Below are positions 56,411-64,000 of a stretch of DNA of 64,000 nt, one piece after another (the stretch's first letter is position 1; each line of letters begins with the position of its first letter). Origin of the DNA: Chloroflexota bacterium (lineage in GTDB: Bacteria; Chloroflexota; Dehalococcoidia; UBA2979); contig JAPONQ010000028.1 in the NCBI GenBank assembly GCA_026713865.1, forward strand, positions 1-64,000, written 5' to 3'. The notes under the pieces were generated by a model. That model ran no database searches. It was given only the letters and a program-made list of their open reading frames with translations, and was not told where the DNA came from. The position numbers and the translations under genes are program-made.

Positions 56411-56689
56411 GTTCGCCCCTGCGAGACGGCACGCGGGCGTGTCCGCCCGGGCCCCGCTGCCTCCGGCGCCTAGCGTACCCCGGATTGTCGCCCGGGTCGG
56501 GGAGCCGGCTGCGCGGCGCTGCGTGCCGAAGGCTCCGCGAACCGGTCGGTGAGCCCCGCGGACGCCCTCGAAGCGGGGGCCGGGGCAGACTCGCGTCTGT
56601 CGTCCGCGAGTCTGCGAAGCCGAAGGCGGTCATGCCGCGGGGTCGAGGTCGCCCTGCGGAGGCGGCGGGCGAAGTCGGTGGCCGGAAGC

Positions 56690-57000
56690 ATGTCGATGCC
56701 GCGGCTGGTGCAGTTGCTCGTCGAGGTCGCGATACGCGACGTACGCCGAGAGCTCGTGGAACACCCAGTTCTCGAACGCCTTCCCGGAGGAGTCGGAACC
56801 GCGCTCCGCTCCCCCCGGCGCGCGAGCCGGTTCACCACGCGGACGTCTTCGACGTAGAGCTTCGGGCCAGCCATGAGCCGGCGTGCGGCTCGCCGCCGCC
56901 AGGCGGGAAGCCAGCGCGCGAGCAGTGTGGCATCGAGGATGCCGAAGTAGGCATTGGCGGTGGGACCGGAGACGCCACACTCGCGCGCCACGCTTCGACG
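56690..57000 (-). pseudogene. Remnant of a DUF4143 AAA ATPase
   Basis: One frame reads SVARECGVSGPTANAYFGIL, RWLPAWRRRAARRLMAGPKL, YVEDVRVVNRLARRG and another continues SSGKAFENWVFHELSAYVAY. Together these match the C-terminal DUF4143 winged-helix and nuclease-like part of such ATPases. The ATPase N-terminus is absent and at least one frameshift is present. Confidence 0.65.
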
Positions 57001-57097
57001 CCTGATGCACCCCTCGCGCGTACCGGATGAGCGCATCCGCGCCGGCCTCCGCCCCACCCTGCGGGAAGGAGGCACCGCTCCGGGACCTGGCGGCGCG

Positions 57098-57119
57098 TTG
57101 ATTGCGATTTGATTGCGAT
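57098..57119. repeat. 11-bp perfect tandem repeat (x2)
   Basis: TTGATTGCGAT occurs twice without a gap, followed by TGGCACCGAT and TAGCACCGCT. GCACCGCTC also occurs at 57072-57080 and 57132-57140. An 11-bp period puts the copies on the same DNA face, as for iterons or multi-site operators, 390-540 bases before the ATPase operon. Confidence 0.6.
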
Positions 57120-57140
57120 TGGCACCGATTAGCACCGCTC

Positions 57141-57510
57141 TGACTGCTCCGTGAGCCTCGTGTGAGCATGCCGCACCGCAGGCTGTTCCTGCATCGCGGC
57201 ACGCCCGGCCACCGGTGCCGGCGTGCCGCGATGCGGAAGGAGGCCGGACGGTGCGTAGAAGCCTGCTCGCCGCCGCCGCCACCGCCGTCTGGCAGGGCTT
57301 GCGGGCGGCGGCGCGGCTCCCGCGCTCCCCGCCGAGTTCACGCCGGCCGGGGGCCGGCGGTGCACGCCCGCCGCCCTTCCTGAGCATCGCCGGGCTCTCG
57401 CGGGCGGCACCGTGCGCTTCCCCGGCGGCCCCGCGCGGGCGCGGCCGGCGGGGCGTCTCGGGAGTGGGAGATGTGCGGGCGCAGGAGGCGCCCGTGGAGA
57501 GGAGAACGCG
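57141..57510. other. Upstream region of the ATPase operon
   Basis: About 370 bases. A GTG frame from 57251 (GGAAGGAGG upstream, ending 57523) could encode a 90-residue Arg/Pro/Ala-rich peptide, but its composition looks non-protein-like. Confidence 0.3.
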
Positions 57511-57662
57511 ATGGACGAGCTGAACACCGTCTTCGACAACCTGATCGAGAGTGGAACCGGTCTCGCGGCGGCGGGCTCGACCGGCTGCGTGATGTGGGGG
57601 CCGTCCTCGACATGCTGCGCGCGCGCGTGATCACGTCGATCGTGCAGGGGGCGGTGGCATGA
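57511..57662 (+). pseudogene. ~50-residue leader gene with apparent -1 frameshift
   Basis: ATG at 57511 with AGAGGAG upstream encodes MDELNTVFDNLIESGTGLAA, then the frame ends at 57630 in an unlikely Cys/Trp/Ser-rich tail. From about 57570 the -1 frame reads LDRLRDVGAVLDMLRARVIT, SIVQGAVA and stops at 57660-57662, overlapping the ATPase start (ATGA). Joined across the GCGGCGGCGGG run, the two make one helical ~50-residue protein. It may be a point insertion, a sequence error, or programmed frameshifting. Confidence 0.55.
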
Positions 57663-60148
57663 TCGGGCGCTCCACGATCGCCATGGCCGGGGGCCTGCTC
57701 GCCGAGGTTGTGCCGCCGCGGCGGCTCGAGGAGGGCGAGCGTGCCGCGCGTGACTTCTTCGCCACGCTCGCGGGGGGCGAGGTGCTCGGCCTTCAGGTCG
57801 TGATCACCGCGGCCGGCCCGCGCTTCCTGCTGCGCGCCGGCTCGGAGGGCGCCCTGGAGCGGGCGCTCTCGCAGCTCGGCGCCGCCTACCCGCAGGTGGG
57901 CGTGGAGCGCCTCGACGCCGCGGGGCGCCCCGACCTCGACCCCGCTCGCTGCGGCCCAGCGGAAGAGGCGGCCTCGCTCTCGCTCGCTCCGCGCGGCGAC
58001 GCGGCGCTCCCGCTGCTGCGCAACGGGAGGGGGGAGGAGTCGCCGCTCGCGGTGGCGCTGGCGGCGGCCCCGCTGCGCTGCGGCGAGCGCGTGCTGATGG
58101 AGCTCGAGATCGCCTCCGCGCCGGCCCGCGCGGCGGCGCGCCTGCGCGCACGCGCGCGGCCTCGGGTCGCACCCGCGCGCGAGGAATCACCCGGCTCCGT
58201 CGCCGACGCCGCCAGGCTCGTGATCCCGCTCGCCGCCGTGGCGGGCGGCCTGCGCCTCTACCTCTGGTACCAGGCGGGCGAGATCCTGCCGCTCGTGCTC
58301 TCCGGCGCCGGCATGCTCGGCGGGGGCGTCCTGCTTGCGCTCGCGGTGCGGGCCCTGAGCGCCCGCTCGGCCCCGCTGGCCCCCGCCCTCGCCGAGCGCA
58401 AGCTCGCGGGTCCGCTCTTCCGCGCCTCGCTGCGCGTGACCGCTATAGGCCCGAGCGGCAGCGGGCGCGCCCGCCTTCCGGCGCTGGCGCGGCAGGTGGC
58501 GGAGGCGCTCTCCGCCCTCGACGATCCCGCGGGGGGCGGCCTGCGTCCGGGCGCCCGGAGCCGCCGGCTGCTGCTGAGCGCCGAAGAGGCGGCCGCTCTC
58601 TGGCACCTTCCGACGGCGGGAGAGGGAGCAGACGGGGCGCGGCGCATGCGCGCGCGCCGGCTCCCGCCCCCGCCCGGGCACGCGCTGCGCGGCACCCGAG
58701 TCGGCACGGCGACCGCAGGCGGCCCCGGTGAGGAGGGCCCGGGCGGCGTCTTCCTCCCCGCGCCCCTCCTCCACCGGAACCAGCTCGTCGTCGCCAAGAC
58801 CCGCCGCGGGAAGTCGACGCTGCTCGCCCACCTGGCGCGCGGGGTGATGGAGCGCGCGCTCGACGAGGAGCGGGCCGCCTCGCTGGTCGTCGTGGATCCG
58901 CATCGCGATCTCGCTGAGGCCGTGCTCGACTCGGTCCCGCCGCAGCTCGCCGGGGACACCGTCTACCTCGACATGGCGCACCGCGAGCGTCCGGTCGGGC
59001 TCAACCTGCTCGACGTCGGGCTCTTCCCCGACCGCGACCTGGCGACCGAGCACGTCGTCACCGTGATGAGCCGAATCTGGCCCGAGAGCTGGGGTCCCCG
59101 CATGGAGGGGGCGCTGCGCAGCTCGGTCGCGACGCTGATGGAGCTGAACCGCGCGCTCCCGCGCGATTGCCAGCACACGCTGCTCGACGTCGCGCCGTTG
59201 CTCGCGGACGTCGAGTACCGCGAAGCGATTCTGGAGCAGCTCGACGACGCGGTGCTCCAGTCGTGGTGGAAGAACAACTTCAACCGCCTGAACAAGACGC
59301 TCCAGCAGCAGGTGGCGACCCCGGTCACGAACAAGATCGGCCGCTTCGTCGTGGCCGAGTCCTCGCGCCTCCTGCTCGGGCAGGCGCGCTCGACCATCGA
59401 TCCCCGCGTGGCGCTCCGCGAGCGCTCCGTGCTCGTCATCAACACCGCGTCGGGCGCGCTGGGCGAGGGCGCCTCGGCGCTCATCGGGGCGACCTGGCTC
59501 AACCTGCTGGGGTTGATGGTGGAGGAGCAGGCGGTGCTCCCGCCCGAAGAGCGACGCCGCGTGGTGGTGCTCGTCGACGAGTCGAGCACGCTCGCCGCCG
59601 TCGACTACCGCCGCATGCTCTCCGAGCTCGTTAAGTACGGGGCGAGCTTCGTGCTCGTCACGCAGGGTCTGGCGATGCTCGACGCCGTCGACCGCCAGCT
59701 CGCGCCGTCGATCCTCTCCAACATCGACGGCCTCACCGTCTTCCAGGTGAGCGCGGAGGACGCCCGACGGCTCGCCCCCGAGCTCGGCGGCGCCCTCGAC
59801 GTCGAGGACCTCACCGGGCTCGACGACTACGAGTGCTACGCGCGGTGGTGGGACGGCCGGACGCGCCCGCGGGCCTTCTCCTTCCGGGTCGACCCGCCGC
59901 CGCGCGGCCGGGCCGCCGCCCGCTCGCAGGTGGCCGAGCGCTCCGCCGCCCGCTTCGGGCGGGCGCGGGAGGAGGTCGCGGCGGAGATCGCCCGCGCGCT
60001 CGGGGCGCCGGGGCGCGCGGTGCGGCGTGCCCTCCCGCCTCCCGTCACGGTCGCCCCGGAGGGCGTCGACCCGCTCGGGCCGGGCGACGGCGGGGCCGAG
60101 GTCGACGGGGAAGGGCCCGCGCCGGCGCCGTGGGAGCGCGGCGGGTGA
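57659..60148 (+). CDS. VirD4/TraD/HerA-like membrane ATPase
   Basis: 829 residues; ATG overlapping the leader gene stop. N-terminal alpha/beta region (about 1-175), two membrane helices (about 185-235: LVIPLAAVAGGLRLYLWY; LPLVLSGAGMLGGGVLLALA), a linker domain, then the ATPase: Walker A VVAKTRRGKSTLLAHLA, ASLVVVDPHRDLAEAV, Walker B RRVVVLVDESSTL, and the sensor strand GASFVLVTQGLAMLDAVDRQ. The TraD-type recognition region is included. A coupling-protein or DNA-pumping role is expected by family. No conjugation genes flank it except the next gene, which overlaps it (GTGA). Confidence 0.9.
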   Translation: MIGRSTIAMAGGLLAEVVPPRRLEEGERAARDFFATLAGGEVLGLQVVITAAGPRFLLRAGSEGALERALSQLGAAYPQVGVERLDAAGRPDLDPARCGPAEEAASLSLAPRGDAALPLLRNGRGEESPLAVALAAAPLRCGERVLMELEIASAPARAAARLRARARPRVAPAREESPGSVADAARLVIPLAAVAGGLRLYLWYQAGEILPLVLSGAGMLGGGVLLALAVRALSARSAPLAPALAERKLAGPLFRASLRVTAIGPSGSGRARLPALARQVAEALSALDDPAGGGLRPGARSRRLLLSAEEAAALWHLPTAGEGADGARRMRARRLPPPPGHALRGTRVGTATAGGPGEEGPGGVFLPAPLLHRNQLVVAKTRRGKSTLLAHLARGVMERALDEERAASLVVVDPHRDLAEAVLDSVPPQLAGDTVYLDMAHRERPVGLNLLDVGLFPDRDLATEHVVTVMSRIWPESWGPRMEGALRSSVATLMELNRALPRDCQHTLLDVAPLLADVEYREAILEQLDDAVLQSWWKNNFNRLNKTLQQQVATPVTNKIGRFVVAESSRLLLGQARSTIDPRVALRERSVLVINTASGALGEGASALIGATWLNLLGLMVEEQAVLPPEERRRVVVLVDESSTLAAVDYRRMLSELVKYGASFVLVTQGLAMLDAVDRQLAPSILSNIDGLTVFQVSAEDARRLAPELGGALDVEDLTGLDDYECYARWWDGRTRPRAFSFRVDPPPRGRAAARSQVAERSAARFGRAREEVAAEIARALGAPGRAVRRALPPPVTVAPEGVDPLGPGDGGAEVDGEGPAPAPWERGG

Positions 60149-62175
60149 GGGCCACGCCCCCCGGGGCGCAGGTGCTGCTGCGCGCGCTCGAGTGCGTCGC
60201 GCGCCTCCCGCTGCTGGGCGACCGTGAGCTCGGGCAGCTTCTGGGCGTCAGCGAGCACGAGGCGCTCTCCCTGCGCCGGGAGCTGGAGCGGCTCGGGTGG
60301 GTGGAGTGGGTGATGCCGGACTCGGCCCAGATCCAGCCGCGGCGCCGGGCGTTCCTGCGGCCGGAGGCCGTGCCGGAGCTCGCGGCGCTGCTGGGGCGGC
60401 CCCCAGGGGAGATCACGGCGCGCCTCGCCGTCAGGCGTTCCGACGTCCTGGCCGGGATCGCGGCGATGGAGGCGGCGGTAGGGGTCAACGCGCTGCTGGT
60501 GGGGCTCGCCCGCGAGAGCGGCTGGCGCGGGGCGGCGCTCGCCGACGGCCGCCGCCTCCCGGCGGACCGGCGCGATCTTCCCCGCGCCGGCGGGGCGGGC
60601 CCGGGGGAGCCCGGGCGGCGCCCCTCCGCACGGGACTTCTGGTACCCGGGCGGCGTCGCCGCCTACGGCTGCCTCCGGTGGGGCGGCCGCGTCGCCCCCT
60701 TCTTCGTGGCGTGGGACCGCGCCGGCACGCCCGCCTGGCAGCGGCGGAACCTGCTCCGGGGCTGGGCCCGCTTCCGCTTCAGCGAGAATCCCTGGGGCCC
60801 CGGCGGCCTTCCGCCCGTCGTGATCGCCGCCGCGGGCGGCGCCGAGCTCGCGCAGTGGCGAGACGCGGCGAGGTGGCGCGAGTCGCGGGCGGGCGAGCCG
60901 CTCCCGCTGGTGCGGGCGACGGTGCCGGAGCTCGCCTCCGCCGGCCCGGGCGGCGCGATCTGGCGCACGCCGTCGGACCCCCGGCGCGCCCCCCTCGCCC
61001 GGCGCCTGGGCTGGCGGCTCCGCGGGTCGCTCCCGCCCGCGTCCCGGCCCGCCGCCTGGCCGGCCGGGACGGCGGCGCTGCCGCGGCGCGAGGCTGCCGC
61101 CTCGCCGCCGCTCCGCAGCCGCGTCCGCCTGCTGGGGCGCCGGCGCCTGGGCGCCCGCTCCCGCCGCGAGCGCATCGCTCTCGTCTCGCTCGCGACCGAT
61201 CGGGAGGAGAAGCGCCTGGTCGAGTACGTGGGGCGCAACCCCCTGCTCGACGAGGCGCAGCTGGCGGCGCTGCTGGATCTCCCGCGGGCGGCGACGCGCC
61301 GCCGCCTCGATAGGCTGCTCCGGCTCGGGGTGATCGCGCCGCTGTCGCGCCGCGCCGCCGGCGACGACGGCGGCGAGCCGCCTCCGCGCTTCCTGCTCTC
61401 GACGGCGGGCCTGCGCTGGCTCGCCGCCCGCGACCGCGTGCCGTTCTCCGTCTACGCTTGCTACGGCGCCGCGATCGCCCTCTCGGACGGCGGGACGCGG
61501 CCCACGCGGCCCTCGCGCGCCTACCGCGACTTCGAGCACACGCTGGGCCTGAACCGCGCCCTGGTCCGCTTCGCCGTCGACGCGCGGGCGACGGGCGCGC
61601 GGTTGCAGGCGTGGCATCCGGACGCGGCCTCGGAGCGGCGGTTCGTGCTCGCCGACGGTCGCAGCGCCCGCATCTGCCCGGACGGCGCCGGCGTGCTGGT
61701 GCGCGGCCCGGAGACCTGCTCCTTCCTGCTCGAGTACGACCGCGGAACGCTCGACGTCGGCCGCTACCGGCAGAAGCTCTTGGGCTACCGGGCCTACTTC
61801 TCACAGGAGGGGTGGCGGGCCGACTTCCCGAGCCGGCCGCTGCTCCTCTTCGCCTGCGCCCGCTACCGGGGGGATGAGATCGTGGTGCGCGCGGCCGAAC
61901 GGTGGAGCCCCGGACGGGAGCTGCTGCTCGCGCCCGAGTGGCGCTACGAGAGCGGCCGGGACGGCGGGATCCTGGGGCCCGTCTGGCGCCGGAAGCCGGG
62001 CCCCGAGCTCGACGGCACGCTCTTCCAGTGGAACGCGGTGCTGGGCGGGCGGGGCGGAGACGCTTCCGGCGGCGAATCGCCCCCACCGATGCGGGCACCC
62101 GTTTCCGCAGGGTCCGCACACCGGCGCCGGTCGGCCGGGTCCGGGAAGCGATCAAGGCCGGAGCGGAGTGGTTGA
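60145..62175 (+). CDS. Replication-relaxation family protein
   Basis: 676 residues from the GTG at 60145, overlapping the ATPase stop. Winged-helix units near 10-70 (LPLLGDRELGQLLGVSEHEA, SLRRELERLGWVEWV) and 350-400 (DEAQLAALLDLPRAATRRRL, DRLLRLGVIAPLS). The C-terminal domain has the Replic_Relax landmarks RDFEHTLGLNRALVRFAVDA, LQAWHPD, ICPDGAGVL, FLLEYDRGTLDVGRYRQKLL, GYRAYFSQEGW. This family occurs on conjugative plasmids and elements; the Asp/Glu set recalls a nuclease-like fold. It is clearly a partner of the ATPase. Confidence 0.85.
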   Translation: MRATPPGAQVLLRALECVARLPLLGDRELGQLLGVSEHEALSLRRELERLGWVEWVMPDSAQIQPRRRAFLRPEAVPELAALLGRPPGEITARLAVRRSDVLAGIAAMEAAVGVNALLVGLARESGWRGAALADGRRLPADRRDLPRAGGAGPGEPGRRPSARDFWYPGGVAAYGCLRWGGRVAPFFVAWDRAGTPAWQRRNLLRGWARFRFSENPWGPGGLPPVVIAAAGGAELAQWRDAARWRESRAGEPLPLVRATVPELASAGPGGAIWRTPSDPRRAPLARRLGWRLRGSLPPASRPAAWPAGTAALPRREAAASPPLRSRVRLLGRRRLGARSRRERIALVSLATDREEKRLVEYVGRNPLLDEAQLAALLDLPRAATRRRLDRLLRLGVIAPLSRRAAGDDGGEPPPRFLLSTAGLRWLAARDRVPFSVYACYGAAIALSDGGTRPTRPSRAYRDFEHTLGLNRALVRFAVDARATGARLQAWHPDAASERRFVLADGRSARICPDGAGVLVRGPETCSFLLEYDRGTLDVGRYRQKLLGYRAYFSQEGWRADFPSRPLLLFACARYRGDEIVVRAAERWSPGRELLLAPEWRYESGRDGGILGPVWRRKPGPELDGTLFQWNAVLGGRGGDASGGESPPPMRAPVSAGSAHRRRSAGSGKRSRPERSG

Positions 62176-62491
62176 TTCCCACTCCGGTCGACGTGGTCCG
62201 GGGACGACGAGGACCCCTCGGAGCGGCGGGACGTGCCGGCGGCGCGTGTCGCAACCATCGAGGTCCACGTGCCGCAACCCCGGCTGACGGTGACGACGGT
62301 GCCCGCCCCGCCGCCGCCGTCCGCGATTGCATTGACGCGACCCACGCGCGCTGATACCAAGCTGCCGTGCCGGTCCGGCCGGGCGGAGGCCACGCAGGGG
62401 GTGGATCGGATGTCGTGGCGACGGGCGGATGCTGCGTTCTGGTTGGCGGCCGCAGGGTGAGCGGGAGCCTCCGGCCGGACGGCTCTCCGCA

Positions 62492-63799
62492 GTGATCGGC
62501 GGACGGGCGAAGGCCCCCGCCGCGCGAGCGCGCGCCGGCCGCGCCGGCGGTGCGCGCGACCCCGGGCTCGCCAGGCTCATCGGGAGGCCGGGCGTCGCGC
62601 TGGCCCTGGCGGCAGGCGTCGCGTTGCTGGCGGGGGCGTTCGCGGCCTGCGGCGACGGCCGGGAGGCCACGCCGCTCACGGTCGGGGTGATGCTCGTCAA
62701 CAGCGAGACGCAGACCGAGACGGCCCGCGACCGGCTGCGCGCCTTCGAACTCGCCGTCACGCACGTGAACGCCGCCGGCGGCGTCTTCGGCCGCCCGGTC
62801 GAGTTCTCCGAGGGGGACACCCTCCACCCGGAGGCGGAGGCGCGCCGCCTGATCGAGGACGAGGGTGTGCACGCCATCGTCGGTCCCAACGCCAGCGCGG
62901 ACTCGCTCCTGGTGGTCGGGGTCGCCGCGCCGGCCGGCATCCCTGTGGTGAGCCCCTCGGCCTCCTCTCCCCTGCTCACGCCGAACGAGGACCGCGACCT
63001 CTTCTTCCGCACCGCCCTCTCCGATGTCGCCCAGGGGCCCGTGCTGGCTCAGCTCACGCGCGAGCGGGGCTTCGACAGCGTGGGCGTGATCTACCGCGAC
63101 GACGCCTGGGGCCGCGGCCTGGCAGAGGCCTTCCGGCAGGCCTGGACGGGGGACGCGGTGCTCGTCGCCTCCCCGGCCGAGCTCCGCGAGAGCTACCTCG
63201 ACCTGCTCGAGGAGAGCGCGCGCAGCGGCGCGCAGGCGCTCGTCCTGCTCACCTTCTGGCCCGAGGCCGAGGTCATTCTCCCCGAGGCGCTGGCGAGCGG
63301 CCTCTACGACCACTTCGTCTTCGGCGACGCGCTCAGGCGGGCGGAGCTCGCCTCCGCCGTGGGCGCAGGCGCACTCGCCGGCATGCACGGGACCGCGAGC
63401 GGCCCCTCGCACGACAGCCCGTCGACCGTGGCTTGGGACGCGGCGTTCCGCGACGAGTACGGCGAGGGCACGGAGGCGAGCTACGTGAAGGAGACCTACG
63501 ACGCGGCCGTCGCCCTGATGCTCGCCGCGGAGGCCGCGGGCGCGGCCGACGGGCTCGCCATCCGCGATGAGTTGCGCGGCGTCGGGAGCGCCCCGGGGGA
63601 GCGGATCCGCCCCGGGCGGGAGGGCGTCGCCCGCGCCCTGGACATCATCCGGGAGGGCGGGGAGGTCGACTACGAGGGCGCCGCCAACTCCGTCGACTGG
63701 GACGCGAACGGCGACCTCACGCGTGGGTACATCGGCATCTGGCGGTTCACCCGGGATGGCCGGATCGAGGACGTGGAGACGATCCCGTACGAGCGCTGA
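62492..63799 (+). CDS. Branched-chain amino-acid-type ABC substrate-binding lipoprotein
   Basis: 435 residues from the GTG at 62492; an ATG at 62429 would add 21 residues to an already long N-terminus. The signal ends in a lipobox (AFAACGDG). The Peripla_BP_6 fold follows: LTVGVMLVNSETQTETARDR, AFELAVTHVNAAGGVFGRPV, HAIVGPNASADSLLV, PVVSPSASSPLLTP, VKETYDAAVALMLAAEAAG. It likely binds an amino acid or related ligand for an ABC importer, whose genes are not within the window. Confidence 0.9.
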   Translation: MIGGRAKAPAARARAGRAGGARDPGLARLIGRPGVALALAAGVALLAGAFAACGDGREATPLTVGVMLVNSETQTETARDRLRAFELAVTHVNAAGGVFGRPVEFSEGDTLHPEAEARRLIEDEGVHAIVGPNASADSLLVVGVAAPAGIPVVSPSASSPLLTPNEDRDLFFRTALSDVAQGPVLAQLTRERGFDSVGVIYRDDAWGRGLAEAFRQAWTGDAVLVASPAELRESYLDLLEESARSGAQALVLLTFWPEAEVILPEALASGLYDHFVFGDALRRAELASAVGAGALAGMHGTASGPSHDSPSTVAWDAAFRDEYGEGTEASYVKETYDAAVALMLAAEAAGAADGLAIRDELRGVGSAPGERIRPGREGVARALDIIREGGEVDYEGAANSVDWDANGDLTRGYIGIWRFTRDGRIEDVETIPYER

Positions 63800-64000
63800 C
63801 CGGCCGGCCCCGCCCCGGGGCGGGCGGACGGGATCGGCGCCGGCGGTACGCACTCCCTCGATCGCGCCGTCGCGCCGCCGCCCTCCGATCTGTGGTAGGA
63901 GTCGGGGCGACCGGTTCCCGGTCCGCCTCCGAAGGCCGCGCCGTTCGCGGGCGGCGGGAGCGGCCGGTTCGGGCACCGCGACGAGGCCGCGGCCCCCAGG
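63800..64000. other. Right-edge intergenic region
   Basis: 200 bases after the substrate-binding protein. A GTGGTAGGAGTC stretch near 63893 resembles the -10-type boxes seen elsewhere, perhaps for a gene beyond the edge. Confidence 0.3.

Noticed and set aside
57251-57523. 90-codon frame with a good ribosome site before the ATPase operon
   Set aside because: Arg/Pro/Ser-rich composition and frame conflict with the better-supported leader gene at 57511; left as part of the upstream region.
60779-63976. 1065-codon minus-strand frame over the replication-relaxation and substrate-binding genes
   Set aside because: Low-complexity Arg/Pro/Ala protein with no motif, antisense to two clear genes.

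Overview
The window is GC-rich, bacterial and chromosomal, with dense genes, many GTG starts, and no rRNA, tRNA or CRISPR array that I could recognise. An hrcA-grpE-dnaK-dnaJ-prmA heat-shock cluster under a CIRCE operator, large Ala-rich secreted proteins, an F420-type reductase, and extended -10 elements placed almost on the start codon fit a Chloroflexota lineage (Dehalococcoidia or Tepidiformia-like). A high-GC actinobacterium cannot be excluded from the sequence alone.

Layout. 1-2.3 kb: 3'-truncated HlyD/RND-type membrane-fusion protein with symmetric 33-residue coiled-coil repeats (minus strand). 2.4-9.5 kb: stress-response cluster hrcA, grpE, dnaK, a Cu/Zn superoxide dismutase lipoprotein, dnaJ, prmA. 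9.6-12.8 kb: MMPL exporter and an isocitrate lyase/PEP mutase family enzyme. 13-28 kb: a secreted NHL-repeat protein, a double YbaY-domain lipoprotein, a methyltransferase, a PIN toxin-antitoxin pair, an F420-type reductase, typA without a usable canonical start codon, and a 2251-residue alpha-2-macroglobulin. The NHL protein and the macroglobulin share a paired N-terminal module, and the macroglobulin ends in the same YbaY domain as the lipoprotein.

28-43 kb: BrkB-like membrane protein, tiny Tat-type lipoprotein peptide, oligopeptide-binding lipoprotein, secreted protein with two divergent modules, Gly/Ser/Glu-rich lipoprotein with an adjacent two-component system, LppM-like lipoprotein, and a zinc-handling pair (CDF exporter with a His-repeat N-terminus plus a His/Cys-rich small protein). 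A secreted gluzincin metalloprotease and small proteins follow. 43-48.5 kb: DrrAB-type ABC exporter, an AbrB-PIN toxin-antitoxin pair, a DEAD-box RNA helicase and a small basic protein.

45-57 kb is an accessory region crowded with intact and decayed toxin-antitoxin genes: AbrB/PIN, higBA, orphan higA, two further PIN pairs, and at least four remnants, plus a decayed DUF4143 ATPase. At 57-62 kb lies a small operon with an 11-bp tandem repeat upstream: a frameshifted ~50-residue leader gene, a VirD4/HerA-like membrane ATPase and a replication-relaxation family protein, with overlapping start/stop codons. No relaxase, pilus or integrase gene is visible, so it is either a minimal conjugation-derived module or an uncharacterised DNA-handling system. 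This is the best candidate for something new here. The window ends with a branched-chain-amino-acid-type substrate-binding lipoprotein.
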